A stretch of DNA of 64,000 nucleotides from Escherichia hormaechei_A (GTDB lineage Bacteria; Pseudomonadota; Gammaproteobacteria; Enterobacterales; Enterobacteriaceae). Made by a program: the position numbers and the translations under genes. This document shows positions 1 through 7,680 of this stretch, in pieces. The stretch spans positions 1,178,001 through 1,242,000 of the forward strand of contig CP170191.1 of NCBI GenBank assembly GCA_042434945.1. The letters are read 5' to 3'. The notes beneath the pieces are model-generated. The model was not told where the DNA came from. It saw nothing but the letters and a program-made list of their open reading frames with translations, and did not search any database. Every line of letters starts with the position of its first letter. Position 1 is the first letter of the stretch.

Positions 1-159
1 CAGAATGCACAGGGGTTGGATACACACTTTGACCCGGTTCGGCTGGGGATTAAAAATGCGGATTACTGGCTGGAGGAGCGTAAGGATGAAGCGGGTTTGA
101 ATATTGGCCAGAGACTTGCTCCCGAGGGAAAGCAACCGGCTGGAAAGCTGAATAGCTGA
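1..159 (+). CDS. C-terminal 52 residues of an unidentified protein (partial)
   Basis: The window opens inside a frame that ends at TGA 157-159. The visible 52-residue tail is hydrophilic and rich in Asn, Lys and Glu, with the segment DPVRLGIKNADYWLEER. I do not recognise the family. It is followed 16 bp later by a good rho-independent terminator, which supports a real gene end. It lies directly beside a tRNA-Ser gene, a common integration site, so it may belong to an island or accessory gene upstream of the window. No function is assigned. Confidence 0.6.
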   Translation, partial: QNAQGLDTHFDPVRLGIKNADYWLEERKDEAGLNIGQRLAPEGKQPAGKLNS

Positions 160-175
160 GGAATGGTTGAGACAG

Positions 176-203
176 GCCCGTGCTTTTGTACGGGCTTTTT
201 TTT
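176..203 (+). terminator. Rho-independent terminator of the partial upstream gene
   Basis: GCCCGT pairs with ACGGGC around a short loop and is followed by eight T. The stem resembles those of the serX-type terminators nearby, so on the other strand it may also end tRNA-Ser read-through. Confidence 0.75.
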
Positions 204-230
204 GTAGGTGAGGCAGCTCGTGTCGCACCG

Positions 231-344
231 GGGGGGATTGACTCGCTTCGCTCGCCCTGCGGGCAGCCTGTTCGCTATGCTCTCAGTCTGTCCAACTGGC
301 TGCCGCCAGTTGTCGAACCCCAGTCGGGGGTTCTCATCCCCCCC
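231..344 (-). repeat. tRNA-Ser-associated structured repeat, copy 1
   Basis: A roughly 112-bp sequence nearly identical to 3331-3442. Read on the minus strand it lies downstream of tRNA-Ser copy 1 and its terminator. It starts with GGGGGGATGAG and ends with GTCAATCCCCCC, so its ends can pair. Inside are short hairpins (CCCCGACTGGGG; CAACTGGC with GCCAGTTG; GCCCGCAGGGC; a GAGCGAAGCGAG palindrome). It has no open frame of its own. It is either a tRNA-cotranscribed structured RNA or an integration/duplication scar. Confidence 0.7.
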
Positions 345-358
345 TTTTCGGAGAATAC

Positions 359-390
359 AAAAAAAAAAAGCTCGCACTTTCGTACGAGCT
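359..390 (-). terminator. Terminator of tRNA-Ser copy 1
   Basis: On the minus strand AGCTCGTAC pairs with GTGCGAGCT around a GAAA-type loop and is followed by a run of about ten T. It lies 12 nt after the tRNA 3' end. Confidence 0.75.
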
Positions 391-402
391 CTTCTTTAAA
401 TA

Positions 403-490
403 TGGCGGTGAGGGGGGGATTCGAACCCCCGATACGTTGCCGTATACACACTTTCCAGGCGTGCTCCTTCAGCCACTCGGACACCTCACC
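403..490 (-). tRNA. serX: tRNA-Ser (anticodon GGA), copy 1
   Basis: An 88-nt serine tRNA on the minus strand: 5' GGTGAGGTGTCCGAGTGG, a long variable arm, anticodon loop CTGGAAA with anticodon GGA, T-loop GGTTCGAATCC, and an encoded CCA end. It is identical over its length to 3501-3588. E. coli has serX just upstream of ghrA. Here that tRNA exists twice about 3.1 kb apart, bracketing a three-gene cassette. The outer copy is the extra one relative to the E. coli order. Confidence 0.95.
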
Positions 491-627
491 AAATTGTTTT
501 GCTGCCAAACCTCATGGGTGGCAACGGGGCGCTACTATAGGGAGTTGGAGTAAAACGGTCAAGAAGAATTTCAGCATTCGTGCTTGTTCGGTTAAGCCTT
601 AATCAGCTTATGTCGCAGCGCGCAGGA

Positions 628-1305
628 TTAACGCTGCGAATCGAGCACTTCGCTATTTTTCACCACGTCCTGCGCTTTGCTGTAGCTTTCGATCAGCAGC
701 TGGTAGGCCGGGAAGATGTGTGTGTACACCTCAGCCCATTCACCCGCATCTTCACGGTTCCACGTGCGCTGAATTTCGGAAGCAACAGCAGCCGTGTCCA
801 TCGGCACCACGCCTGCCTGCACTACGCGCGCCAGGGTGATCTCCTGCGCCATTTTGCTGTAGGTGCCGGAGGCATCAATCACCGCAAACACTTTATATCC
901 GTCCGCCACCGCGCTGATGGACGGGAAGGCCATGCAGACGCTGGTGATCGTCCCCGCGATAATCAGCGTTTTGCGCCCGGTGGCTTTCACCGCCGCCACG
1001 AACTCCGGGTTATCCCAGGCGTTGATCTCACCCTTGCGTGCCACATACTGTGCGTGCGGCGCGTTGGCGTGGATCTCCGGGATAAGCGGGCCGTTCGGTC
1101 CCTGTGGAACCGACGCCGTGGTGATCACCGGGATCTTCGCCAGCGAGGCGATTTTTGCCAGCGCTGCTGCACGGGCGCGCAGCTCAGGCATTGGCATGTC
1201 TCCTACGGTCTGGAACAGCCCGCTCTGGTGATCGATAAGCAGCATAACGGCATCGTTTACGTTAATAACGGGACGTGCACCGTTGAAGTTTGCAGGGGTA
1301 GACAT
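628..1305 (-). CDS. Isochorismatase-family cysteine hydrolase (YcaC-like)
   Basis: This 225-residue protein matches the isochorismatase-like hydrolase fold. The YcaC-type N-terminus MLLIDHQSGLF carries the catalytic Asp25. The motif GTITSVCMAFPS carries the nucleophilic Cys124, with the family's cis-peptide region just before it. The wording around NAWDNPEFV and IDASGT is very close to YcaC. YcaC-like proteins are cytoplasmic oligomers of unknown physiological substrate, so only a hydrolase activity is proposed. The start at 1305 follows AAGGAGC at good spacing. It lies 19 bp after the pirin stop, so the two are probably one operon divergent from the LysR gene. Ordinary length, no defects. 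Confidence 0.9.
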   Translation of the reverse strand: MSTPANFNGARPVINVNDAVMLLIDHQSGLFQTVGDMPMPELRARAAALAKIASLAKIPVITTASVPQGPNGPLIPEIHANAPHAQYVARKGEINAWDNPEFVAAVKATGRKTLIIAGTITSVCMAFPSISAVADGYKVFAVIDASGTYSKMAQEITLARVVQAGVVPMDTAAVASEIQRTWNREDAGEWAEVYTHIFPAYQLLIESYSKAQDVVKNSEVLDSQR

Positions 1306-1324
1306 AATGCGCTCCTTATTACGT

Positions 1325-2185
1325 TTAGATTTGGCCAAAGCGGCCGGAGTTGAAATCGCGAATAGCCTCGGCAATTTCGGTTTTACTGTTCATCACAAAC
1401 GGGCCATAGCCCACGATGGGTTCATTCAGCGGCTCCCCGGCCATCAGCAGCACTTTGGCATCGCTGCTGGCTTCGAGATGCAGTTTGTCACCGCTCTGAC
1501 TCAGCACGACCAGTTGCGCCTCACCGGCATGCGTGGTGCCGTTCACCGTCACGCTGCCTTCAACGACAACCAGCGCCGTGCTCCAGCCTTCGGGCTGATT
1601 GAGCGTCAGATGGCTACCCTGGCGCAGCGCGAGATCCCACACGTTCAGCGGTGAGAAGGTATGCGCCGGGCCGGTTACCTCTCCAAAACGGCCAGCAATC
1701 ACGCGCAATGTTCCGCTGTTATCCGGCAGGGTGACCACCGGGATATCCGCCTGAGTGATGCTCTGGTAGCCAGGCGTCGCCATTTTGTCTTTGGCGGGCA
1801 GGTTGACCCACAGCTGCATCATTTTCAGTTCACCGCCTTTCTGCGAAAACGCGCTGGAGTGGAACTCCTCGTGCAAAATGCCTGCGCCTGCCGTCATCCA
1901 CTGCACGTCGCCTGGGCCAATAACGCCGCCTCTGCCGGTGGAATCACGGTGCTCCACTTCGCCTGAGTAGACGATGGTCACCGTTTCAAAACCGCGATGA
2001 GGGTGCTCGCCCACGCCGCGTTTCGCGCCGTCCGCCGGGAAGGTATGCGGTCCGGCGTAGTCCAGCAGCAGGAACGGGCTCAGGGGCTCGCCGTGCGTCT
2101 GGTAAGAAAACATCGAACGAACCGGAAAACCGTCACCGACCCAGTGCGGACGAGGTGCGGTATACACGCCTGTTACGTTTTTCAT
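1325..2185 (-). CDS. Pirin family protein
   Basis: 286 residues, the length of two-cupin pirins and longer than YhhW. The metal-binding pirin motif is visible: HPHRGFETV supplies His61 and His63, and GILHEEF supplies His105 and Glu107. Pirins are cytoplasmic bicupin proteins, and some have quercetinase activity. The substrate here cannot be read from sequence. The start at 2185 has AGGAG seven bases upstream. It is followed by the hydrolase gene and divergent from a LysR-type regulator 109 bp away, a frequent arrangement in which the regulator controls the pirin operon in response to an aromatic or redox signal (inference). Confidence 0.9.
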   Translation of the reverse strand: MKNVTGVYTAPRPHWVGDGFPVRSMFSYQTHGEPLSPFLLLDYAGPHTFPADGAKRGVGEHPHRGFETVTIVYSGEVEHRDSTGRGGVIGPGDVQWMTAGAGILHEEFHSSAFSQKGGELKMMQLWVNLPAKDKMATPGYQSITQADIPVVTLPDNSGTLRVIAGRFGEVTGPAHTFSPLNVWDLALRQGSHLTLNQPEGWSTALVVVEGSVTVNGTTHAGEAQLVVLSQSGDKLHLEASSDAKVLLMAGEPLNEPIVGYGPFVMNSKTEIAEAIRDFNSGRFGQI

Positions 2186-2266
2186 GATTAACTCCTGATG
2201 TCCTGTTGATGGAATTAGCTTATATTCAGGGTTAATATCCCGGTAGATAGCAAAAATGACATTCAC

Positions 2267-2284
2267 TGTTCCTTAAATGGAACA
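2267..2284. promoter_or_regulatory. Perfect inverted repeat in the pirin/LysR divergent promoter
   Basis: TGTTCC, six bases, GGAACA: a perfect 6+6 bp dyad ending 10 bp before the LysR start. Its place in a divergent promoter suggests an operator for the neighbouring LysR protein. LysR sites more often have a T-N11-A core, so this is inference. Confidence 0.45.
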
Positions 2285-2294
2285 ATGGAGGCGT

Positions 2295-3200
2295 ATGCAG
2301 GATCTCAATGATTTCGTATGGTTTGTGAAGGTGGTGGAGCATGGTGGCTTTGCGGCGGCGGGTCGGGCGCTCGATCAGCCTAAGTCGAAACTGAGCCGTA
2401 GGATTGCGCAGCTGGAAGAACGCCTGGGCGTTCGGTTGATCCAACGTACCACGCGGCAGTTTGCGGTGACGGAGGTGGGGCAGACGTTCTATCAGCACTG
2501 TAAAGCCATGCTGGTGGAAGCTGAAGCTGCGGAGGAGGCGGTGGCTGCTTTACAGGCTGAGCCGCGCGGTATGGTCCGGATCACCTGTCCTGTCACCTTG
2601 CTGCACGTTCACGTGGGGCCCATGCTGGCGCGGTTTATGGCGCGCTATCCAGGGATCAACCTCCAGCTCGAAGCCACCAACCGCCGGGTCGATCTGGTGG
2701 CGGAGGGAGTGGATGTGGCGATCCGCGTTCGTCCGCGCCCGTTTGATGACAGCGATCTGGTATTAAGGGTGCTGGCGGACAGGGGGCACTGTCTGGTTGC
2801 CGGGCCGGCACTGATTGAACGGATGGGCAACCCGGCGATGCCCTCTGAACTCAGCGAGTGGCCGGGGTTAAGTATGGGGGCGGGCAAGCACCTGCATAAG
2901 TGGGAATTGAGCGGGCCGGAGGGCGCAAAGGCAGAAATTCACTTCACGCCGCGCCTGGTGACTACCGACATGCTGGCGCTGCGGGAGGCGGCGATGGCGG
3001 GCGTGGGCGTGGTACAGCTGCCCATTTTGATGGTGAAGGATCAGCTGGCTTCAGGTGAACTTGTTCGGGTGCTGAATGCCTGGGAACCCAGACGGGAAGT
3101 GATCCACGCGGTGTATCCATCCCGGCGCGGCCTGCTGCCATCGGTCAGGACGCTGGTGGATTTTCTCACCGAAGAGTATGCAAAGATGGTTGAAGACTAG
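2295..3200 (+). CDS. LysR-family transcriptional regulator
   Basis: 301 residues. The N-terminal winged helix-turn-helix is clear (MQDLNDFVWFVKVVEHGGFAAAGRALDQPKSKLSRRIAQLEERLGVRLIQRTTR in overlapping pieces, residues 1-60), followed by a periplasmic-binding-protein-like effector domain. ATG 2295 is preferred because GGAGG lies just upstream; an in-frame ATG at 2277 lacks a site. It is divergent from the pirin-hydrolase operon and probably controls it. It belongs to the subgroup of LysR regulators close to YhaJ/DsdC-type aromatic sensors, but the inducer is unknown. Confidence 0.9.
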   Translation: MQDLNDFVWFVKVVEHGGFAAAGRALDQPKSKLSRRIAQLEERLGVRLIQRTTRQFAVTEVGQTFYQHCKAMLVEAEAAEEAVAALQAEPRGMVRITCPVTLLHVHVGPMLARFMARYPGINLQLEATNRRVDLVAEGVDVAIRVRPRPFDDSDLVLRVLADRGHCLVAGPALIERMGNPAMPSELSEWPGLSMGAGKHLHKWELSGPEGAKAEIHFTPRLVTTDMLALREAAMAGVGVVQLPILMVKDQLASGELVRVLNAWEPRREVIHAVYPSRRGLLPSVRTLVDFLTEEYAKMVED

Positions 3201-3206
3201 CTTTTT

Positions 3207-3236
3207 GTAGGTCGGGTAAGCGTAGCGCCACCCGAC
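3207..3236. repeat. REP-like palindrome
   Basis: GTAGGTCGGGTAAGCGTAGCGCCACCCGAC is an imperfect stem-loop typical of enterobacterial REP units, sitting just after the LysR stop. Confidence 0.6.
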
Positions 3237-3280
3237 ATAAAGAACGCAGGGAGCGAATCTCCTTACGGAGAATATAAAAG

Positions 3281-3307
3281 AAAAAAGCCCGTACTTACGT
3301 ACGAGCT
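3281..3307 (-). terminator. tRNA-type terminator, extra copy
   Basis: On the minus strand AGCTCGTACGTAAGTACGGGCT is followed by six T. It is almost the same as the terminator of tRNA copy 2 (3460-3487) but follows only a tRNA 3'-end remnant, so it marks a third, degenerate serX end. Confidence 0.65.
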
Positions 3308-3320
3308 CTTGTCTTGAATA

Positions 3321-3339
3321 TGGCGGTGAGGGGGGGATT
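3321..3339 (-). repeat. 19-bp remnant of the tRNA-Ser 3' end
   Basis: The 19 bases from 3321 repeat the last 19 bases of tRNA-Ser exactly (compare 3501-3519), with the same flank and terminator beyond it. There is no tRNA body. This is what an attachment-site duplication or an old tRNA duplication leaves behind. Confidence 0.7.
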
Positions 3340-3442
3340 GACTCGCTTCGCTCGCCCTTCGGGCAGCCTGTTCGCTACGCTCTCAGTCTGTCCAACTGGC
3401 TGCGCCAGTTGTCGAACCCCGGTCGGGGCTTCTCATCCCCCC
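3331..3442 (-). repeat. tRNA-Ser-associated structured repeat, copy 2
   Basis: Second copy of the element at 231-344, differing at a handful of positions, several of them inside hairpin loops. On the minus strand it follows tRNA-Ser copy 2 and its terminator and runs into the tRNA 3'-end remnant. Conserved pairing such as CAACTGGC/GCCAGTTG and CCCCGACCGGGG suggests RNA structure. Confidence 0.7.
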
Positions 3443-3459
3443 GGTGTGTGCAATACACG

Positions 3460-3487
3460 AAAAAAAAGCCCGTACTTTCGTACGAGC
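3460..3487 (-). terminator. Terminator of tRNA-Ser copy 2
   Basis: Minus-strand stem AGCTCGTACGAAAGTACGGGCT followed by eight T, 13 nt after the tRNA 3' end. Confidence 0.75.
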
Positions 3488-3500
3488 TCTTCTTTAAATA

Positions 3501-3588
3501 TGGCGGTGAGGGGGGGATTCGAACCCCCGATACGTTGCCGTATACACACTTTCCAGGCGTGCTCCTTCAGCCACTCGGACACCTCACC
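3501..3588 (-). tRNA. serX: tRNA-Ser (anticodon GGA), copy 2
   Basis: Same 88-nt sequence as 403-490: GGA anticodon, long variable arm, encoded CCA. Its position just upstream of and divergent from ghrA is the E. coli serX position, so this is the ancestral copy. It reads UCC and UCU serine codons. Confidence 0.95.
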
Positions 3589-3817
3589 AAATTGTCGTTC
3601 CTGTCTTGCTGGAACGGGCGCTAATTTAGGGAAAAGCCGTACTGCCGTCAACCCACTTTTTCAGTAATTTAGCGTGTTTAGACAAACTTCAGGCAACCTG
3701 ATTCCGAAATGTGCGAAATGCGCCTCTTTTATCAGCAACGCGGTTTAGCGATAAATTTGTTATGCTGGCAAGCCAGTTGAAAATGAAAATAAAACAGCGC
3801 AATAAAAGGCAATGACT

Positions 3818-4756
3818 ATGGATATTATCTTCTATCACCCCACTTTTGATACGGCTTACTGGATTAACGCGCTCACGGCGGCACTGCCTGGCGCACGCGT
3901 TCGCGAATGGAAACAGGGCGATAATGAACATGCCGACTACGCGCTGGTCTGGCATCCCCCGGTCGAAATGCTTCAGGGACGACGTTTGAAGGCGGTGTTT
4001 GCTCTTGGTGCGGGTGTGGATTCCATTCTCAGTAAGCTGAAGGCACACCCTGAAATGCTGCCGGAGGATATTCCCCTGTTTCGTCTGGAAGATACCGGTA
4101 TGGGGCAGCAGATGCAGGAATATGCCGTGAGCCAGGTGCTGCACTGGTTCCGCCGCTTCGACGATTATCAGGCGTTTAAACAGCAATCCCACTGGGAACC
4201 GCTTCCGGATTATCAGCATGAAGATTTCACCATCGGCATCCTCGGCGCGGGTGTACTGGGTTCGAAAGTCGCCGAAGCGCTCGCGCCGTGGGGCTTCCCA
4301 CTGCGCTGCTGGAGCCGGAGCCGTAAGGATTATCCAGGCGTCGAGAGCTTTGCCGGAACGGACGAACTCCCGGCGTTCCTGAAAGGGACTCGCGTCCTCA
4401 TTAACCTGCTGCCGAATACGGCGGAAACGGTCGGCATTATCAATGGCACGCTCCTCAACCAGTTGGCAGAAGACAGCTACTTAATGAATCTGGCGCGCGG
4501 GGTACACGTTGTGGAAGACGATCTGCTGAAAGCGCTGGATAGCGGTAAACTGAAAGGCGCAATGCTGGATGTGTATAGCCGCGAACCGCTGCCAAAAGAC
4601 AGCCCGCTCTGGGCACATCCGCGCGTGGCGATGACGCCTCATATTGCGGCCGTGACGCGACCGGCAGAGGCCGTGGCGTACATCTCGCATACCATCAGCG
4701 AAATAGAGAAGGGCAACGCGGTGACCGGACAGGTCGACAGACAGCGAGGCTACTGA
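3818..4756 (+). CDS. ghrA: Glyoxylate/hydroxypyruvate reductase A
   Basis: 312 residues, the length of E. coli GhrA, an NADPH-dependent cytoplasmic reductase of glyoxylate and hydroxypyruvate in the D-2-hydroxyacid dehydrogenase family. The Rossmann motif GILGAGVLGSK is near residue 142. The catalytic Arg sits in NLARGVHVVED, the Glu in SREPLP, and the His in TPHIAAVTRP. The start at 3818 is chosen over ATG 3812 because AAAAGG lies 8 bp upstream of it and only 2 bp from the other. Sequence is moderately diverged from E. coli, like the Enterobacter-type backbone. Ends at a terminator. Confidence 0.95.
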   Translation: MDIIFYHPTFDTAYWINALTAALPGARVREWKQGDNEHADYALVWHPPVEMLQGRRLKAVFALGAGVDSILSKLKAHPEMLPEDIPLFRLEDTGMGQQMQEYAVSQVLHWFRRFDDYQAFKQQSHWEPLPDYQHEDFTIGILGAGVLGSKVAEALAPWGFPLRCWSRSRKDYPGVESFAGTDELPAFLKGTRVLINLLPNTAETVGIINGTLLNQLAEDSYLMNLARGVHVVEDDLLKALDSGKLKGAMLDVYSREPLPKDSPLWAHPRVAMTPHIAAVTRPAEAVAYISHTISEIEKGNAVTGQVDRQRGY

Positions 4757-4760
4757 GAGA

Positions 4761-4784
4761 AACCCGGCGTTCGCCGGGTTTTTG
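4761..4784 (+). terminator. ghrA terminator
   Basis: AACCCGGCG, loop, CGCCGGGTTTTT immediately after the ghrA stop. Confidence 0.8.
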
Positions 4785-4840
4785 CTAATATTCGCCGCTG
4801 ATAACTGCTATCCTTTGGAAAAACCGCAGAGGAGAGAAAG

Positions 4841-5578
4841 ATGTATCCCGTTGACCTGCATATGCACACCGTCGCCAGTACCCACGCTTACAGTAACCTC
4901 CATGATTATATCGCTCAGGCGAAGCTGAAAGGCATTAAACTGTTTGCGATAACCGATCACGGTCCGGATATGGCGGATGCGCCGCACTACTGGCATTTTG
5001 TGAATATGCGTATCTGGCCACGCCTGGTGGACGGTATCGGGATACTGCGCGGCATCGAAGCGAACATCAAAAATACTGACGGTGAGATTGACTGCACCGG
5101 CCCGATGCTGACCTCGTTAGATCTGATCCTCGCCGGCTTCCACGAGCCGGTCTTTGCGCCCCAGGATAAAGAGACCAACACCGCAGCGATGATTGCCACT
5201 ATTGCCAGCGGCAACGTGCACATTATTAGCCACCCGGGAAATCCGAAATACCCGATTGATATTCAGGCTGTGGCGCAGGCGGCAGCGAAGCACCGCGTGG
5301 CGCTGGAGATTAACAACTCCTCCTTTGTTCACTCGCGTAAGGGCAGTGAAGCCAACTGCCGCGAAGTGGCGGCGGCCGTGCGTGACGCGGGCGGCATGGT
5401 GGCGCTGGGCTCTGATTCACACACGGCCTTCACGCTGGGTGATTTCAGCGAGTGCCTGAAAATATTGCGGGACGTGAATTTCCCGGAAGAACAGATCCTG
5501 AACGTCACGCCGCGTCGTATGCTCGACTTCCTTGAGTCGCGCGGCATGGCGCCGATTGATGAATTTGCCGATCTTTAA
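4841..5578 (+). CDS. ycdX: PHP-family zinc phosphatase YcdX
   Basis: 245 residues with the PHP metal-binding motifs in order: DLHMHT (HxH) at residues 5-10, TDHGP near 40, a conserved Glu in GIEANI, SHPGNPKYP near 131, and GSDSH near 192. E. coli YcdX is a cytoplasmic trinuclear-zinc phosphatase, needed for swarming and stimulated by YcdY. The stop is 19 bp before ycdY, so the two are co-transcribed. A GAGGAGAG ribosome site precedes the ATG. No defects. Confidence 0.95.
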   Translation: MYPVDLHMHTVASTHAYSNLHDYIAQAKLKGIKLFAITDHGPDMADAPHYWHFVNMRIWPRLVDGIGILRGIEANIKNTDGEIDCTGPMLTSLDLILAGFHEPVFAPQDKETNTAAMIATIASGNVHIISHPGNPKYPIDIQAVAQAAAKHRVALEINNSSFVHSRKGSEANCREVAAAVRDAGGMVALGSDSHTAFTLGDFSECLKILRDVNFPEEQILNVTPRRMLDFLESRGMAPIDEFADL

Positions 5579-5597
5579 TTAATAACGGAATAAAAAC

Positions 5598-6152
5598 ATG
5601 AATGAGTTTTCCATCCTTTGCCGCGTGCTGGGCACCTTATATTACCGCCAGCCGCAGGATCCGCTGCTGGTTCCGCTGTTTACCCTGATTCGTGAAGGTA
5701 AACTGGCGCAGAGCTGGCCGCTGGAACAGGATGAGTTGCTGGAACGCTTGCAAAAAAGCTGTGATATGCAGCAGATTTCAACGGATTACAACGCGCTGTT
5801 TGTGGGGGAAGAGTGTCGCGTGTCGCCGTATCGTTCTGCCTGGCAGGAAGGTGCGACCGAAGCGGAAGTTCGGGCGTTTCTTTCAGAACGGGGCATGCCG
5901 CTGACGGATATGCCTGCCGATCATATCGGTACCCTGCTGCTGGCGGCCTCCTGGATTGAAGATAATGCAGGTGATGATGAGAACGAGGCGATTGAAACCC
6001 TGTTCGAAACGTATTTGCTTCCGTGGGTTGGCACCTTCCTGGGTAAAGTTGAAGCCCATGCCACCTCGCCGTTCTGGAGAACGCTGGCTCCGCTGACGCG
6101 TGACGCTATCGCTGCAATGTGGGACGAGCTGGAAGAAGATTCTGAAGAATAA
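5598..6152 (+). CDS. ycdY: TorD/DmsD-family chaperone YcdY
   Basis: 184 residues, nearly all helical, of the redox-enzyme maturation (TorD-like) family. The motif DYNALFVGEECRVSPYRSAW near residue 60 is the family's substrate-binding signature. In E. coli YcdY does not mature a molybdoenzyme; it raises YcdX phosphatase activity and is needed for swarming. It lies just after ycdX in the same operon. The C-terminus is acidic. Intact and Enterobacter-like in sequence. Confidence 0.93.
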   Translation: MNEFSILCRVLGTLYYRQPQDPLLVPLFTLIREGKLAQSWPLEQDELLERLQKSCDMQQISTDYNALFVGEECRVSPYRSAWQEGATEAEVRAFLSERGMPLTDMPADHIGTLLLAASWIEDNAGDDENEAIETLFETYLLPWVGTFLGKVEAHATSPFWRTLAPLTRDAIAAMWDELEEDSEE

Positions 6153-6253
6153 GTGTGATCTACGTCACTCATAACTGCAACGGATAATTTGTTGTTGCAT
6201 AAAATGTGTGCTCGATCTCTTTCATGGCCGCGTTTTCTGCTATCATGCGCGGC

Positions 6254-6744
6254 ATGAACACTACTTCTCTCTATTGCAATCACAACAGGCATTCTCTCCG
6301 GTATCTGGGATGGGTGGCTGTTTCCCTGGGCTTACTAAGCTGGGCGGGCTTCCTGGGCTGTACGGCTACTTTGCCTGCCCGCAAGGTGGGCTGAAAGGGC
6401 TGGCGATCTCCGCTGCAACCCTGCTTAGTGGCGTGGTGTGGGCGATGGTCATTATTTACGGTAGTGCCCTGGCACACATCTGGAAATTCTCGGTTATGTC
6501 ATAACCGGTATTGTCGCGTTTCTGATGTGTATTCAGGCCAAACAGCTGCTGCTTTCATTTGTTCCGGGGGACGTTTATAGGCGCATGCGCGACGTTTGCC
6601 GGGCAGGGTGACTGGAAACTGGTGTTACCTTCGCTGGCGCTTGGGCAGATATTTGGTTACGCAATGAAAAACAGTGGCCTGTGGCTGGCGGCGCGTAGTG
6701 CAAAGACGGCGCACCGTGAGCAGGAAATCAAAAATAAAGCGTGA
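6254..6744 (+). pseudogene. ycdZ: ycdZ, inner-membrane protein, broken by five single-base indels
   Basis: Pieces of the 163-residue DUF1097 membrane protein YcdZ lie in all three frames: GWVAVSLGLLSWAGFLGCT, then YFACPQGGLKGLAISAATL, then TFIGACATFAGQGDWKLVL to the stop. Against the E. coli gene I count +1 near 6259, -1 near 6307, -1 near 6366, -1 near 6475 and +1 near 6565. The sum, -1, equals the length difference (491 instead of 492 nt). Residues between breaks look identical to E. coli. The pattern suggests sequencing or consensus error more than decay. The function of YcdZ is unknown; it has several hydrophobic segments. Confidence 0.85.
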
Positions 6745-6776
6745 GGGCACTCACGCTTTCGCTTAAACAGTAAAAT

Positions 6777-6800
6777 GCCGGATGATATTCCGGCTTTTTT
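6777..6800 (+). terminator. ycdZ terminator, between convergent ycdZ and csgG
   Basis: GCCGGA, loop, TCCGGC followed by six T. A second hairpin, GCGTGAGGGCACTCACGC at 6739-6756, overlaps the ycdZ stop. Confidence 0.75.
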
Positions 6801-6805
6801 ATCTG

Positions 6806-7638
6806 TCAGGATTCCGGTGGACCGACATATGGCGGTATTTCACCAGAATGTCATTCTGCCGTTTCTGCTTTATTTTGCAAATCCCACAGACCACGGTCGA
6901 TACCATCATTAATCAGGAAAATGACCCCTGTTTCGATAGCCGACATCAGGCACAGCATAACAGGTTCGTTCGAGGTGTAACCCACTTCCCCTTCAAGCAA
7001 GCGCTGGTAGTCAATAAAGCGGAAAACCCCGGCCTGAACTTCATAGGAAAGTATCGTCTTACTGGTGTTCACCGAAGAAAGAATCTCGCCGGTACTCACA
7101 TTGACGACGCGCAGGTTCACGGCATCTGATCGAGCTGGTATTGCGTGTCGGCACCGATGCCAAAATATCTTGCCCCAACCCCGCCAGATTTGACGTTGCT
7201 TTCATAACCGATAATCGAACCTTCAACCATGATATTTGCCGCCGTTAAAGATTGCAGCGGGATTCGGTTATTAATGGCAACCGTGCCGTTTTCTTGTGCC
7301 GCACGAATAATCTTGCGCTCGTTAAGCAGGTTTTGTAAGCCCTGGCGCTCCAGCGGTATAAACCAGCGAGAATCTTTCAGTGCCGTGACCAGCATTGCCG
7401 TGGCGCTTTGCGGAACAGCAGTGGAGAAGTTACTTGCCGGGTAGGGTTTAAATTGCCCGGTTTCGTCCTGAATGTTGTATACCGAAACAAAGATTTTACC
7501 CGTCCGGCGCTGCAGATGGGTCAAATCTTTGTAGCTCTGAGCACGAGGCATTAATGTCGGTCTGGCGGCTTCTTTAGGCGGGGCGGTTAAGCATCCGCTC
7601 AGTAACATGACGGCAACCAAAAGAAATAAGCGCTGCAT
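6806..7638 (-). pseudogene. csgG: csgG, curli secretion channel lipoprotein, frameshifted
   Basis: CsgG forms the nonameric outer-membrane pore that exports curli subunits. The first 170 residues are intact: signal peptide with lipobox LLSGC, then the family's conserved core to GIGADTQYQLDQ. A lost base near 7123 then ends the frame. NLRVVNVSTGEILSSV resumes in the next frame. An extra A near 6856 and a lost C near 6822 disturb the last 25 residues. Net -1 matches 833 versus 834 nt for a 277-residue protein. All residues between breaks look like E. coli. As written, no full channel could be made; error in the sequence is the likelier reason. Last gene of csgDEFG. Confidence 0.88.
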
Positions 7639-7680
7639 GATTATTTTCCTTATGAAGCTGGGGCTTAAAAATCGGTTGAG

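Noticed and set aside
231..344. Structured repeat as an insertion sequence or CRISPR unit
   Set aside because: Only two copies, no transposase, no target duplication, no spacer pattern.
180..602. Frames across the tRNA-Ser genes and structured repeat (also 3314-3667)
   Set aside because: They run through tRNA and hairpin sequences; similar peptides arise at both copies only because the DNA is repeated.
580..1353. 257-codon plus-strand frame over the hydrolase gene
   Set aside because: Antisense to a clear isochorismatase-family gene with all its motifs; composition is that of a shadow frame.
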